The notes: a model not told the origin generated them from the letters alone. Shown: positions 24,168 to 33,768, counted from the first letter of the stretch. The stretch is 64,000 nucleotides of DNA from Dyadobacter tibetensis Y620-1 (GCF_000566685.1 NZ_AZQN01000003.1:62001-126000); one strand, 5' to 3'. A program made the numbers and translations.

Positions 24168-26753
24168 CTAGGCCGAGTTACGAGCAGCATTGATGATGCC
24201 AAACATGGCCCGCACAATCAGTTGATTGTATACCTCTACCTCTACCGGTAAAGATTTGGGGTCCTCTGCCAACATCTGTAGGGCATACTGCTGAATCGTG
24301 ATTAACGGCAAAACAATACGCTCCCGTGTTTTGATGGAGATTTTTGTGATGTTATTACTGTCCAGAAGTTCTACCTGGCCCGATACCTCTAATAGTGTCT
24401 TTAGGGTGAGCTGGAATTCATCATACATTTTATCCCAGAACTCCTGATATTCTTCTTCTTCGCGCAGATATTTAGTGGCCTCAAAAAATGCCTTAGATAA
24501 AGACTGCATCGAATTTTCGATCAGAGTCCGGAAGAACAAGGATTTAGTATAGAGCTTTTTAATAGCCTCCATCTTGCCCTCTTTTTCCAGCTGGGAAATA
24601 GCGGACCCAAAACCGTAGAAACCAGGAACATTTTGCTTCATCTGCGCCCAAGAGCCTACGAAAGGTATAGCCCTTAGATCTTCGAATTTCAAACCTTCGT
24701 CACCCGAGCCCCGTTTGGTAGGGCGGCTGCCAATATTAGAGAGCCCATAAAAGCGTAACGGCGTCTTTTTTTCCAGATACTGGACAAATTTGGGATGATT
24801 TTTTAAACCTAGATAAGATTCATAAGCGGCGGCAGCCATTTCTTCTATCAGCTCTTTATCGGCCTCATTTAGGTCCGTATCCTTAGGCCGGTCACGGAAT
24901 ATACTGTTTTCTAGGCCTGCCGTAAACAACCGTTCCAGATTATACATGGCCGTCGTGACCGTACCATAATTGGAGCTGATAGTTTGCCCTTGCACTGTTA
25001 GCTGAATCTCTTTGTCCTCGATATCTTGTCCCAGAGACGAATAGAAGTTATGGCTATTGCCTCCTCCACGCGCTGGCGGTCCTCCACGGCCATCGAAGAA
25101 GGTGACCTTGATGCCGTACTCTCTGGAGATGCGCGTGAGAGCTTCCTTGGCCGTGTAGATCGACCAGTTAGCCCGCAGGTAACCTCCGTCTTTGGTGCCG
25201 TCAGAAAAGCCGACCATAATCGTCTGGTGATTTTCCCTGCGCGTCAGATGTGCCCGGTAATAGTCGTTCTCATAGAGTGTGCGCATGATTTGCTCTGCAT
25301 TGGCAAGGTCGTCAACGGTTTCAAACAGAGGAACTACGTCTAGAGCTATTTCTTTTCTTTCGTTACCGATCAGGTTTTTGGCCAGTGCCACCACCTGAAT
25401 TACATTAAGCGCCGAAGTACTGTTACTTATGATATAACGATGAGCACCTTTTTCTCCATTTGTAGCTTGTATGGACTGGATAGAGCGGATAGAACCTAAG
25501 ATATCCTTGGTCGTCTCGTCTTCGTAATCTTCATCCCGAAGTGGAATGTCTAAGGTAAGTAGTAAGTCTATTTTTTTTGCTTCGTCCCAATTCTCATAAT
25601 CGCTGTATTTCATCAGCGGTATTTTTTTCTCCAGGCGCTTCAAGATATCTTCCCAGGCTTTTCCATGTTTACGACTATCCTGACGGACATCTAGGCTTGC
25701 AAAGAAGAATCCGAAGGTGTTAAGCTTCAAAATAAAGTTGTCTAGTAACTCTACAAAAAGTCCCTGGTGTTTGGTTGTCAACACTTCCCGTGCAGCGAGT
25801 AGCTCATCTATAAGCTCCTGGGCATTGGCATAGCCCTCTTCCACAGGCCCAAAGATCGTCGAGTTCATCTTTCTTTCAGCCAAAGCAATGGCCTCGTCTA
25901 CTCCCTTAAAGGTAAGGCGACGTTTCAGATTCCGTATATCCCGATAATAGGCTCGTTGTAGCGTTTCTCTCAAACGTGCGGCTACCTTCAGGGTGGTTTC
26001 TGCATTAACAAAGGGGTTGCCATCGCGGTCACCCCCGGGCCAGAAGCCTAAGCGATACAGGTTATTATAAGGCCAGTCATGTACGCTCATGCCCAACCCC
26101 TTGATGAGTTTGGTGATGATAGTAGGAATAGCATCATAATAAACATTTTCTAAAAACCAGCATAAACTTACCGCCTCATCGAAAGGAGTAGGCTTTTCAT
26201 GATTAATAAAAGCAGTTTTACCCAGTTGCAGAAGTAATTGATTTACCTCTGTAAAATCATTCTTCTTAATGGCATCCTCCAGATCGTTCATAATTCCCAG
26301 CACCTTGCCCGAATAAAATTGGGTAGGGTGAGCCGTAAGAACAATGCGAACGCTATAATCTTGGAGTTTGGCGAGAAGTTTCTTTTTGGTAGCCTCATTA
26401 TCCACCCGTTCAGCCAGATAAACTACAGATCCCTTGCCAGTAAGGTCGTGGGTTTGATCGAAGGCGGCGTCTTCGACCGAATCGAAAAGTACGACCTGCC
26501 GCTCTATGTATTGAATGAATGCAAAAAGTAGATCCAATCTTTCCTTGGGAGTGGCCGTATCAAGCAATTCTTCGAAGAAGTGCTCAATAATTTGCTTGGG
26601 CGACTTCCCTTCCTGAAAACCTACCTCACTTTGTTGCGTAAGAATGGGCAACAAGGAGCCTGTTTGGAATACACCCCGATAGGGTAAACTCAGGAAAAGG
26701 CTGTTGAATATATTATATTTCGTAACTACTGCGTCCTGGAAACTATTATTCAT
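24168..26753 (-). CDS. ppc: phosphoenolpyruvate carboxylase
   Basis: Fixes bicarbonate onto phosphoenolpyruvate to give oxaloacetate, refilling the TCA cycle. From the chosen ATG it has 861 residues. Motifs: AHPTQ at about 141-145 with the catalytic His, GFWPGGDRDGNPFV, VGFSDGTKDGGYLRANW, and FFDGRGGPPARGGG (the mobile glycine loop). The C-terminus NAARNSA resembles the family's NTG-type end. The frame is open to an ATG at 26798, adding MFLLLFSKIKFCHST, which does not resemble PPC N-termini, so I start at 26753 (MNNSFQDAVV). It reads away from xerC with about 65 bases between. Confidence 0.96.
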   Translation of the reverse strand: MNNSFQDAVVTKYNIFNSLFLSLPYRGVFQTGSLLPILTQQSEVGFQEGKSPKQIIEHFFEELLDTATPKERLDLLFAFIQYIERQVVLFDSVEDAAFDQTHDLTGKGSVVYLAERVDNEATKKKLLAKLQDYSVRIVLTAHPTQFYSGKVLGIMNDLEDAIKKNDFTEVNQLLLQLGKTAFINHEKPTPFDEAVSLCWFLENVYYDAIPTIITKLIKGLGMSVHDWPYNNLYRLGFWPGGDRDGNPFVNAETTLKVAARLRETLQRAYYRDIRNLKRRLTFKGVDEAIALAERKMNSTIFGPVEEGYANAQELIDELLAAREVLTTKHQGLFVELLDNFILKLNTFGFFFASLDVRQDSRKHGKAWEDILKRLEKKIPLMKYSDYENWDEAKKIDLLLTLDIPLRDEDYEDETTKDILGSIRSIQSIQATNGEKGAHRYIISNSTSALNVIQVVALAKNLIGNERKEIALDVVPLFETVDDLANAEQIMRTLYENDYYRAHLTRRENHQTIMVGFSDGTKDGGYLRANWSIYTAKEALTRISREYGIKVTFFDGRGGPPARGGGNSHNFYSSLGQDIEDKEIQLTVQGQTISSNYGTVTTAMYNLERLFTAGLENSIFRDRPKDTDLNEADKELIEEMAAAAYESYLGLKNHPKFVQYLEKKTPLRFYGLSNIGSRPTKRGSGDEGLKFEDLRAIPFVGSWAQMKQNVPGFYGFGSAISQLEKEGKMEAIKKLYTKSLFFRTLIENSMQSLSKAFFEATKYLREEEEYQEFWDKMYDEFQLTLKTLLEVSGQVELLDSNNITKISIKTRERIVLPLITIQQYALQMLAEDPKSLPVEVEVYNQLIVRAMFGIINAARNSA

Positions 26754-26819
26754 GGTGGAGTGACAAAATTTAATTTTGGAGAAAAGCAACAGAAACAAAT
26801 ATACCTGAAAATTTTGGTT

Positions 26820-27692
26820 TCAAGCCTTTGGATGTGCTTCTTGATGCGATTTTTTCAATTTTTCAATAGTATTATGGGTGTAAATCTGCGTAGCTGCCAA
26901 ATTGGTATGTCCTAAAAGTTCTTTAATAGCATTTAAGTCGGCGCCTCTGTTGAGCAGGTGGCTGGCATAACTATGTCGTAGAATATGTGGACTTTTCTGG
27001 TCCAGGGTGGTGACTACAGCCAGGTGCTTCCTGACCATCCTTTGAATGAACATGGGGTAGGCAGGCTTGCCCGAGTCGGTAATAATCAGCCGATCGGTAG
27101 GCTCTGTGGGGGCGCGCTGTTCGAGATAAATAGGCAGAATCTTAAGGAGGGGGCCTGTTAAGGGTACAATGCGCTCCTTTCCTCTTTTGCCTAGAACCCG
27201 AAGCGTATGCGCGTAAAGATTGATATCGGAAAGTCGAATTCCCAAAAGCTCGGACAGGCGGATACCTGTTCCGTAGAGTAGCTCCAGGGCCGTGAGATCC
27301 CGGATTCCGGTAAAATCGTCAGGGAATTCCTCTTCGTCGAAAAGCTGCTCAATGGCTCTTTCTTCAATGAATTCAGGAAGGTGTTTCCTCGTTTTCAGGG
27401 TCACCAGAACCTGGGCAGGATCTTTGTCAATTATTTTTCTTCTTCTTAAGAAAGAATAAAATGATCGAAGGGAGGCGATTTTCCGGTTGACCGAACTGGG
27501 GTTGGCCCCCTGTTCCATTAAGGAAACTATCCATGAGCGGAGCATAACCGATTCTGCTCTTTCAGGCTGTTTGGATTCGTACTGCTCCAATAAAAAAACC
27601 TCCAGCTGCTCCAAGTCAGTTTGGTAGGCTTTGATGGTATGCGGGCTTGCGCGCTTCTCGAAGCGTAGGAAGTCGATGAATTTCTGGATCAT
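26820..27692 (-). CDS. xerC: tyrosine recombinase XerC/XerD
   Basis: Site-specific recombinase that resolves chromosome dimers at dif. The N-terminal core-binding domain (residues 1-85: FIDFLRFEKRASPHTIKAYQTDL) and catalytic domain are complete. Catalytic residues counted from the ATG at 27692: Arg145 (GTGIRLSE), Lys169 (GKRGKER), His236 and Arg239 (HILRHSYA), His262 (LLGHTN) and Tyr271 (QIYTH). Length 290. An ATG at 27707 adds five residues, but it lies inside the base of the terminator hairpin of rpsU, so 27692 is preferred. XerC versus XerD cannot be decided here; it has no integron or mobile element around it. Confidence 0.93.
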   Translation of the reverse strand: MIQKFIDFLRFEKRASPHTIKAYQTDLEQLEVFLLEQYESKQPERAESVMLRSWIVSLMEQGANPSSVNRKIASLRSFYSFLRRRKIIDKDPAQVLVTLKTRKHLPEFIEERAIEQLFDEEEFPDDFTGIRDLTALELLYGTGIRLSELLGIRLSDINLYAHTLRVLGKRGKERIVPLTGPLLKILPIYLEQRAPTEPTDRLIITDSGKPAYPMFIQRMVRKHLAVVTTLDQKSPHILRHSYASHLLNRGADLNAIKELLGHTNLAATQIYTHNTIEKLKKSHQEAHPKA

Positions 27693-27699
27693 GCCCACA

Positions 27700-27747
27700 A
27701 CATACAAAAAAGGGCTATCTTTTTCAAAATAGCCCTTTTTTGTATGT
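27700..27747. terminator. 19-base perfect hairpin, terminator of rpsU
   Basis: Arms 27700-27718 and 27729-27747 are fully complementary over 19 bases, beginning ACATACAAAAAA and ending TTTTTTGTATGT, around a 10-base loop. The minus-strand version lies 53 bases after rpsU and begins 7 bases before the xerC start codon. The A- and T-tracts allow action on both strands. Confidence 0.88.
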
Positions 27748-27800
27748 CTTGAAAGGATATAATTATCCCATATAAACCATTAGAACATTATGATCGAAAA

Positions 27801-27995
27801 CTAGTTTTCGAGATGCCCGTAAGTTTTTTCTTTGTAAACAGCACGCAAAACTTCGAACCGACGTTTGATAGAGGGTTTCTGGAAAGCTGTACGTGAACGT
27901 AATTGACGCATAGTACCGGTTCTTTCAAACTTCTTCTTGTAACGCTTAAGTGCGCGGTCAATCGATTCGTTGTCTTTGATGTTTATGATCAGCAT
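27801..27995 (-). CDS. rpsU: 30S ribosomal protein S21
   Basis: Small 64-residue ribosomal protein near the mRNA exit site of the 30S subunit. It reads MLIINIKDNESIDRALKRYKKKF, then RTGTMRQLRSRTAFQKPSIKRR, the Bacteroidetes S21 pattern. Bacteroidetes S21 has been linked to sequestering the anti-Shine-Dalgarno region of 16S rRNA. The ATG at 28046 is in frame but adds 17 residues with no S21 similarity; I start at 27995. It is followed by a strong terminator. Confidence 0.95.
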   Translation of the reverse strand: MLIINIKDNESIDRALKRYKKKFERTGTMRQLRSRTAFQKPSIKRRFEVLRAVYKEKTYGHLEN

Positions 27996-28098
27996 GCTTA
28001 TATAAATATAATGTTCTTTGAATTGGATTCTCAAATTGGACTGCAAAGAAAATAGATATATAGCAGAAAGTCAAATTATAAGTTGTTAAAAATTAGGT

Positions 28099-28106
28099 TA
28101 TTTTTG
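28099..28106 (+). promoter_or_regulatory. Bacteroidetes -7 element upstream of ppx/gppA-like gene
   Basis: TATTTTTG matches TAnnTTTG, 47 bases before the start at 28154. The nearest TTG upstream is 13 bases away, shorter than usual. Confidence 0.4.
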
Positions 28107-28153
28107 CATATTCGGCTTTATTAACGAGCTGCGTTAATTTTATTTCTATTTTT

Positions 28154-29089
28154 ATGAATACCCGCTGGGGCATAATCGATTTAGGTACCAATACCTTTCA
28201 TTTACTGATTGTTGAAAAAAAGCAGGAGCAGGTTGAAACGCTTTTCCATGAAAGTTTCCCTGTTCGCATTGGATTAGGGGGTATTAACCAGAATTTAATC
28301 ACCCCGGAAGCAACGGAGCGGGCACTCACTACTCTGGGTTATTTTCGGGAACAGCTCGATAAATTTCAGGTTGCCCGGGAGCGTACCTTCGCTTTTGGTA
28401 CCAGTGCTATTCGCAATGCCGATAATCAGGAAGAATTTCGGGAAAAAATTTATTTAAGGCATAAAATTGATATTACGGTAATCGACGGGCTTCGGGAGGC
28501 TGAATATATTTACCATGGTGTGCGAAAGGGGGCGAAGCTGGGAGAAGAGCCTTCTCTGATCATGGATATTGGCGGAGGAAGTGTAGAGTTTATCATCGGC
28601 AATCAAAATCAGGTCCTGTGGAAGCAGAGCTTCGAAATAGGTGGGCAGAGGATGATGGAGAAGTTTATGCGAAAAGACCCCATGACAGAGTCGGACAGGA
28701 AAAGGCTATATCATTATTTCGATGAGAATTTGGTTTCTCTGGCCAATGCCATCCATCAGTATGCACCCAAGAAGCTTGTAGGCTCTTCGGGTACCTTCGA
28801 TACGCTGATCGATATCGATTTTTATGCCAGAACGAATCAACCCCCAGCCCCGGAAATCACGGATTTCCCCCTTAGTTTAGAGAGTTTTTATAGTACATTT
28901 TCTAAAATTTTAACAGGGAGCCACCAGGAACGTATGGCCATACCGGGTATGATTTCCCTGCGTGTCGATATGATCGTGGTAGCCTCCTGTCTGATCGATT
29001 ATCTGATTAGAACCTATGAGCTTAAGGAAATACAAGTTTCCCGCTATGCTCTGAAAGAGGGAGTTCTGGCACAGTTGCTCGAGCAATAA
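28154..29089 (+). CDS. Ppx/GppA family exopolyphosphatase / guanosine pentaphosphatase
   Basis: A 311-residue ASKHA-fold phosphatase that hydrolyses polyphosphate ends or pppGpp. The first phosphate motif IIDLGTNTFHLLIVE is at residues 7-21; the second DIGGGSVEFIIG is at about 138-149; FAFGTSAIRNADN and VIDGLREAEYIYHGV are conserved segments. At this length it contains only the two core domains and lacks the C-terminal HD-like domain of E. coli Ppx. Divergent from rpsU. Whether polyphosphate or pppGpp is the main substrate cannot be read. Confidence 0.92.
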   Translation: MNTRWGIIDLGTNTFHLLIVEKKQEQVETLFHESFPVRIGLGGINQNLITPEATERALTTLGYFREQLDKFQVARERTFAFGTSAIRNADNQEEFREKIYLRHKIDITVIDGLREAEYIYHGVRKGAKLGEEPSLIMDIGGGSVEFIIGNQNQVLWKQSFEIGGQRMMEKFMRKDPMTESDRKRLYHYFDENLVSLANAIHQYAPKKLVGSSGTFDTLIDIDFYARTNQPPAPEITDFPLSLESFYSTFSKILTGSHQERMAIPGMISLRVDMIVVASCLIDYLIRTYELKEIQVSRYALKEGVLAQLLEQ

Positions 29090-29144
29090 CCTGTTTTTTG
29101 TCACCGTTCATCTAAAATTCCTATTTCTATTTGAGCGGAAACTA

Positions 29145-29152
29145 TATTTTTG
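29145..29152 (+). promoter_or_regulatory. Bacteroidetes -7 element upstream of metalloprotease gene
   Basis: TATTTTTG matches TAnnTTTG, 38 bases before the start codon at 29191. A TTG lies 11 bases upstream, too close for the usual spacing. Confidence 0.4.
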
Positions 29153-29190
29153 TCAACAACTAAACTACCGAATAACCAATCAAATTTTTT

Positions 29191-31752
29191 ATGAAAAAAA
29201 ATTTCCGAATGCTTTTGCTCATGGCATTGCTATGCGGCATCATGCAACCTTCCTTTGCCCAAAAGAAAAAGAAGAAAAAGGAGGCTAAAGTAGCAGAGAA
29301 AGCCACTGTTGCCCCAAAGGAAAAGGCGAAAGATGAAAAGAAAAAGGGACCCAAGCCCTTCAAAGAAATCATCGACTCCACAGCCGTGACACAAAAGGGG
29401 CTAATTACCGTACATAAAGTGGCGGACAAATGGTATTTTGAAATTCCCGACAGCCTGATGCATCGCGACTTTATGTCGGTAACCCGATATTCCAAAACGC
29501 CTGCGGGTGGGGGAATTTTTGGGGGCGAAGAGGTGAACAGACAAATGGTTCGATGGGAGAAAGGGCCGGCAGATCAGATTTTGTTGCGCTCAGTCACTCT
29601 GGTAATGTCCAGTGCCGACAGTACCAAACCCATCTTCCAAGCCGTAAGAAACTCCAATTCAGATCCTATAATAGGCGCTTTTGAGATCAAGGCATACGGG
29701 CCTGGCGAAAATAAAAAATCATCTGTTATTGAAGTCACCGACCTTTTTAATGCGGATAACCAGACATTTTCTGTAGATCCCATCAAAAAGCAGCTTCATA
29801 AGCTGGGAGGATTTAAGAAAGAAGCCTCCTATATCGAAAGAATCAGCACTTATCCTATCAATACAGAAATCAGGACTGTGAAGACCTTTTCGGTCGTTCC
29901 ACCTACCCTTTCAACTTCTCCGGCGCCGCAGATAGGAAAGTATCTGCCTGCCGGCCGGGATGCAGGAGTGGTAACCTTCGAAATGAATACCTCCTTTATT
30001 CTGCTTCCTTCGAAGCCTATGCAGAAAAGGCTGTTTGATAGCAGGGTAGGCTACTTTGCCAATCAGTATGCTGTATTCGGTGAGGAATCCCAAAAATCGG
30101 ACAACGATGTGTTTGCTGTCCGGTGGAGGCTGGAGCCTAAAAATGAGGAGGATGCTGCCCGCCAGCGTCAAGGAGAATTAATAGAGCCTAAAAAACCTAT
30201 CGTTTATTATATTGACCCCGCTACTCCCCTAAAATGGAGGAAGTACCTCAAAATGGGGGTTGATGACTGGCAGTCTGCCTTTGAAAAAGCCGGCTGGAAA
30301 AATGCAATCCGTGGGGAATATTGGCCGGAAGGCGATACGACTATGAGCCTGGAAGACGCACGTTATTCCGTAATCCGCTATTTTGCTGCAGATATTCAAA
30401 ATGCCTATGGACCTAATGTTCACGACCCACGTACTGGTGAAATATTAGAAAGTCATATTGGCTGGTATCATAATGTAATGCGCCTTCTTCGTAACTGGTA
30501 TCTTATTCAGGCTGCTGCTGTAGATCCTCGGGCTCGTCAAAAAGATTTTGATGATGACTTAATGGGTGAGTTGGTTCGTTTCGTGTCCTCGCATGAAGTG
30601 GGTCATACCCTTGGGCTCCGTCATAATATGGGGGCTAGCTCAGCTACGCCCGTAGAGAAATTACGCGATAAAGAGTGGATAGCCAAAAACGGGCACACAT
30701 CTTCCATCATGGATTATGCGCGATTTAATTATGTAGCCCAGCCAGAAGATGGTATTTCTGATTTGTTTCCGCGAATAGGAGACTACGACAAATGGGCAAT
30801 TCAATGGGGTTATAGCTATTTCGATGACAAAGGTCCTAAGGAAACCCAGGCTATCCTCAATAAAATGACGCAAGAGGCATACAAAAATCCCCGACTTCGT
30901 TTTGGGACAGAGATAAGCCCCTACGATCCTCGCTACCAAACGGAAGACCTTGGAGACAACGCCATGAAAGCCTCGGCATACGGGATAGAAAACCTCAAAC
31001 GCATTGTGCCCAACCTGGTTGCCTGGAGTAAGGAAGATGGAGAATCATATAAGGAATTAGATGAGCTGTATGGTAACGTAGTTACCCAATACCGCCGTTA
31101 CCTAGGCCATGTAATTAAAAATGTTGGTGGGATCTATGATACCCCGACTACTTATGATACAGGAGATCAGACTTTTAGCGTGGTGCCCAAAGATCGCCAA
31201 AAAGAAGCTGTGAAGTTTCTAAATACCCAGCTGTTTCAGACTCCTCAATGGATGTTGGATCAGGACATTTTGGGAAAAATAAAACCAGAGACTGGAGTGG
31301 AGGCCATTAAGTCGATCCAGGATTATGTGCTGACCGCTCTCTTTGCAGGGGATAGGGTCGTACGCTTGGTAGAAACCGGCCAGAATAGCAAGCAGTATAT
31401 GCTTGATGACTTATTTGCCGATTTGGAGCAGGATATATGGTCAGAGTTGAAGGGTGGTAAATCTATTGATGTATTCCGTAGAAATCTTCAGAAGGTATAC
31501 ACAGGAAAGCTGATTGATATGTTGAAGCCGGGAAAAGCTACCGTTAATGCTATACCAGTAGGGGTTACTTATGGTTTTAATACCCGCACGGTAGACTTGA
31601 ATGAGACGGACCTGCCTTCTATTTCCCGAGCACACTTGGAAATGTTACGTACTGCCATTCAATCGGCTCTACCTAAAACGACTGACAAATTAACGCGTTA
31701 TCATCTGCAGGATATTCAGCAACGCATCAAATTAGCCTTGGATCCCAAATAA
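29191..31752 (+). CDS. exported zinc metalloprotease (DUF5117/DUF5118/DUF4953 type)
   Basis: An 853-residue metzincin-like protease. Residues 1-23 are a signal peptide (LLLMALLCGIMQPSFA), followed at once by six Lys and a Lys/Ala/Glu-rich low-complexity linker to about 56. The zinc site HEVGHTLGLRH is at 468-478, and the Met-turn SIMDY is at 505-509. The regions before (DUF5118 and DUF5117) and after (DUF4953) match the architecture of the large Bacteroidetes secreted protease family. Substrate unknown. It has its own promoter element and a terminator shared with the convergent MFS gene. Confidence 0.92.
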   Translation: MKKNFRMLLLMALLCGIMQPSFAQKKKKKKEAKVAEKATVAPKEKAKDEKKKGPKPFKEIIDSTAVTQKGLITVHKVADKWYFEIPDSLMHRDFMSVTRYSKTPAGGGIFGGEEVNRQMVRWEKGPADQILLRSVTLVMSSADSTKPIFQAVRNSNSDPIIGAFEIKAYGPGENKKSSVIEVTDLFNADNQTFSVDPIKKQLHKLGGFKKEASYIERISTYPINTEIRTVKTFSVVPPTLSTSPAPQIGKYLPAGRDAGVVTFEMNTSFILLPSKPMQKRLFDSRVGYFANQYAVFGEESQKSDNDVFAVRWRLEPKNEEDAARQRQGELIEPKKPIVYYIDPATPLKWRKYLKMGVDDWQSAFEKAGWKNAIRGEYWPEGDTTMSLEDARYSVIRYFAADIQNAYGPNVHDPRTGEILESHIGWYHNVMRLLRNWYLIQAAAVDPRARQKDFDDDLMGELVRFVSSHEVGHTLGLRHNMGASSATPVEKLRDKEWIAKNGHTSSIMDYARFNYVAQPEDGISDLFPRIGDYDKWAIQWGYSYFDDKGPKETQAILNKMTQEAYKNPRLRFGTEISPYDPRYQTEDLGDNAMKASAYGIENLKRIVPNLVAWSKEDGESYKELDELYGNVVTQYRRYLGHVIKNVGGIYDTPTTYDTGDQTFSVVPKDRQKEAVKFLNTQLFQTPQWMLDQDILGKIKPETGVEAIKSIQDYVLTALFAGDRVVRLVETGQNSKQYMLDDLFADLEQDIWSELKGGKSIDVFRRNLQKVYTGKLIDMLKPGKATVNAIPVGVTYGFNTRTVDLNETDLPSISRAHLEMLRTAIQSALPKTTDKLTRYHLQDIQQRIKLALDPK

Positions 31753-31774
31753 GGGGTTGAATTCATTTTGAAAG

Positions 31775-31830
31775 AATAATAAAAGGGGATCAGAGGTTGC
31801 CACAGGCTGCTTTTGATCCCCTTTATTATT
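31775..31830. terminator. bidirectional terminator between metalloprotease and MFS genes
   Basis: Arms AATAATAAAAGGGGATCA (31775-31792) and TGATCCCCTTTATTATT (31814-31830) pair over 17 bases with one extra A. The loop is 21 bases. It sits between two convergent stops (31752 and 31845). Confidence 0.85.
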
Positions 31831-31844
31831 CCTAGGATGTAGCT

Positions 31845-33077
31845 TTACTTTCTTCGCTCTATATCGGGCAGAAATCCAGTAATCAGTCCTATCAAGGGTA
31901 GAAATGAGCAGACCCAGAAAACATATTCTATACTGGTTCTGTCGGCAAGATTTCCCAAAACGGCCGAAGCAATTCCGGCTACGCCGAAAGCAAAACCGAA
32001 AAATAGTCCTGCCATCATTCCTACTTTTCCGGGTATTAGTTCCTGGGCATAGACGAGAATAGCCGAAAATGCGGAGGATAATATAAGCCCTATGATGCAG
32101 CTCAGTACTCCTGTCCAAAAAAGATTGACATAAGGGAGGGCCAAAGCGAAGGGGGCCGCGCCCAAAATGGATACCCATATCACATATTTCCTGCCTATTT
32201 TGTCGCCTAAGGGCCCTCCAAAAAAAGTGCCTGCTGCTACAGAAAATAAAAAAGCGAATAAATATAGTTGTGAGTTTTGGATGCTTACACCAAATTTATG
32301 AATCAGATAAAATGTGTAATAACTAGAGAGGCTGGCCATATATATGTATTTCGAAAATATAAGAACGAGTAAAATCGAAATAGAAAAAATAATGGTTTTC
32401 TTGGATAGTCCTGGAGTCACGGCGTCAGAGCCTGCCGAAGGCTTTTTTACAAGGTTTAAATGCTGATTTCGTTGGTACCAGCCACCTACTTTTGAGAGAA
32501 TGATAATGGCTAATAAGGCCACCAAAGAGAACCAAATTACCTGGAAGCGCCCGTAGGGTAACAGGATAAGGGCTGCCAGCAAAGGACCTATGGAGCTACC
32601 GGCGTTTCCGCCTACCTGGAACAAGGATTGCGCCATCCCATGCCTGCCACCAGAAGCCATACGCGCAATACGGGAAGCCTCAGGATGAAAAATGGCGGAA
32701 CCTACCCCGACTAATCCAACCGACAACAGGATGATATTAAAACTACTGGCAAGAGAAAGAGAAACCAAACCGAGTAAGGTAAAACACATGCCTACGGCCA
32801 AAGCATAAGGTTGGGGACGTTTGTCGGTATAAAACCCTACAATGGGTTGAAGAATAGAAGCACTTGCCTGAAAAGTGAGGGTGATGAGTCCTATTTGTGA
32901 AAAACTAAGCTGGAATGAATCCTTTACCATCGGATAGATAGAAGGAATCAGGGACTGCATGGTATCGTTGAGTAGGTGCGAAAAGCTGAGGGCAATAAGG
33001 ATGGGGAATACCGTGGAGGGGGCCTCTGCGATCGGCGGCTCTATCGGGGCTGCCATGGAATTTTTAGGGCTGTTCAT
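31845..33077 (-). CDS. MFS transporter, fosmidomycin-resistance (Fsr)-like
   Basis: A 410-residue, 12-helix transporter of the major facilitator family. The opening FPILIALSFSHLLNDTMQSLIPSIYP and GGNAGSSIGPLLAALILLPYG match the FSR subfamily, relatives of E. coli Fsr, which exports fosmidomycin. The frame is open to an ATG at 33236, but that start would overlap the GntR gene by 134 bases; the ATG at 33077 begins 25 bases after the GntR stop, so I use it. Operon with the GntR regulator is likely. Its true substrate is not known. Confidence 0.88.
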   Translation of the reverse strand: MNSPKNSMAAPIEPPIAEAPSTVFPILIALSFSHLLNDTMQSLIPSIYPMVKDSFQLSFSQIGLITLTFQASASILQPIVGFYTDKRPQPYALAVGMCFTLLGLVSLSLASSFNIILLSVGLVGVGSAIFHPEASRIARMASGGRHGMAQSLFQVGGNAGSSIGPLLAALILLPYGRFQVIWFSLVALLAIIILSKVGGWYQRNQHLNLVKKPSAGSDAVTPGLSKKTIIFSISILLVLIFSKYIYMASLSSYYTFYLIHKFGVSIQNSQLYLFAFLFSVAAGTFFGGPLGDKIGRKYVIWVSILGAAPFALALPYVNLFWTGVLSCIIGLILSSAFSAILVYAQELIPGKVGMMAGLFFGFAFGVAGIASAVLGNLADRTSIEYVFWVCSFLPLIGLITGFLPDIERRK

Positions 33078-33102
33078 ATTGGCTATATGGTCAGAGTAAT
33101 GA

Positions 33103-33768
33103 TTAGATATTGGCAACGGGTTGACCGGTAATTTGGGCCGCAGCGTGCCAGGCCAAATAGGGGTCTTGAGCAATGATACTATCCAGCAGATCTTCATGGA
33201 GCCTCTGCGTTTCAATAAATTTTTCGGTATCTGCAAATAGTTCTAAGAAGTAATCCTGCAAATGGCCCGCAATGGTTTTATATAGATCGAGCATAATTTC
33301 ACTTTTGGCTGCTCGTGCAATACTCATATGAAACTGAATGTCAGCCTCAATACAGCGGATCGCTTGATGGGCCTGAGCCATTTCATCTCTTTGCTGAAGA
33401 TGCCGCCTCATCTCTTCTATATCCGCTAAAGTCCGATTGGAAGCGGCCTTTTCTGCGATCTTAAGCTCAATAAGCTGTCTTACGTCATTAAGGTCCTTTC
33501 CCTTTGCCCGCAGTAGCCGGTCGGAAAGCGTCTCACTGGCCGCCGACTGCTCCACAAAAGTGCCCAAGCCCTGCTGAACACGAACCAATCCTGCATGGCT
33601 TAGATTGCGGATCGCCTCCCGAATCGTAGATCGGCCCACCCCAAAAATCTCCATGAGAGCGGGCTCTGTGGGGAGTTTATCGCCAATTAGAAATTGGCCT
33701 TCCTTGATTTGTGAGGTCAATTGCTCGGCCACTTCATCGGCCAGTCGCTGTCTTTTGATAGTCATCAC
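33103..33768 (-). CDS. FadR/GntR family transcriptional regulator
   Basis: A 221-residue regulator with an N-terminal GntR winged helix (residues 8-75: LADEVAEQLTSQIKEGQFLIGDKLPTEPALMEIFGVGRSTIREAIRNLSHAGLVRVQQGLGTFV) and an all-helical FCD ligand domain to the end, with AEIQFH-type metal/ligand residues around 125-135 (IEADIQFHMSIARAAKS). Two adjacent Met codons start it. It is upstream of the MFS transporter in the same direction and probably autoregulates the pair. Effector unknown; FCD domains usually bind organic acids. Confidence 0.93.
   Translation of the reverse strand: MMTIKRQRLADEVAEQLTSQIKEGQFLIGDKLPTEPALMEIFGVGRSTIREAIRNLSHAGLVRVQQGLGTFVEQSAASETLSDRLLRAKGKDLNDVRQLIELKIAEKAASNRTLADIEEMRRHLQQRDEMAQAHQAIRCIEADIQFHMSIARAAKSEIMLDLYKTIAGHLQDYFLELFADTEKFIETQRLHEDLLDSIIAQDPYLAWHAAAQITGQPVANI

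Noticed and set aside
26820-27692. Integrase marking a mobile element
   Set aside because: The recombinase is a complete XerC/D-type housekeeping protein, with ordinary neighbours and no att-like repeats or tRNA.
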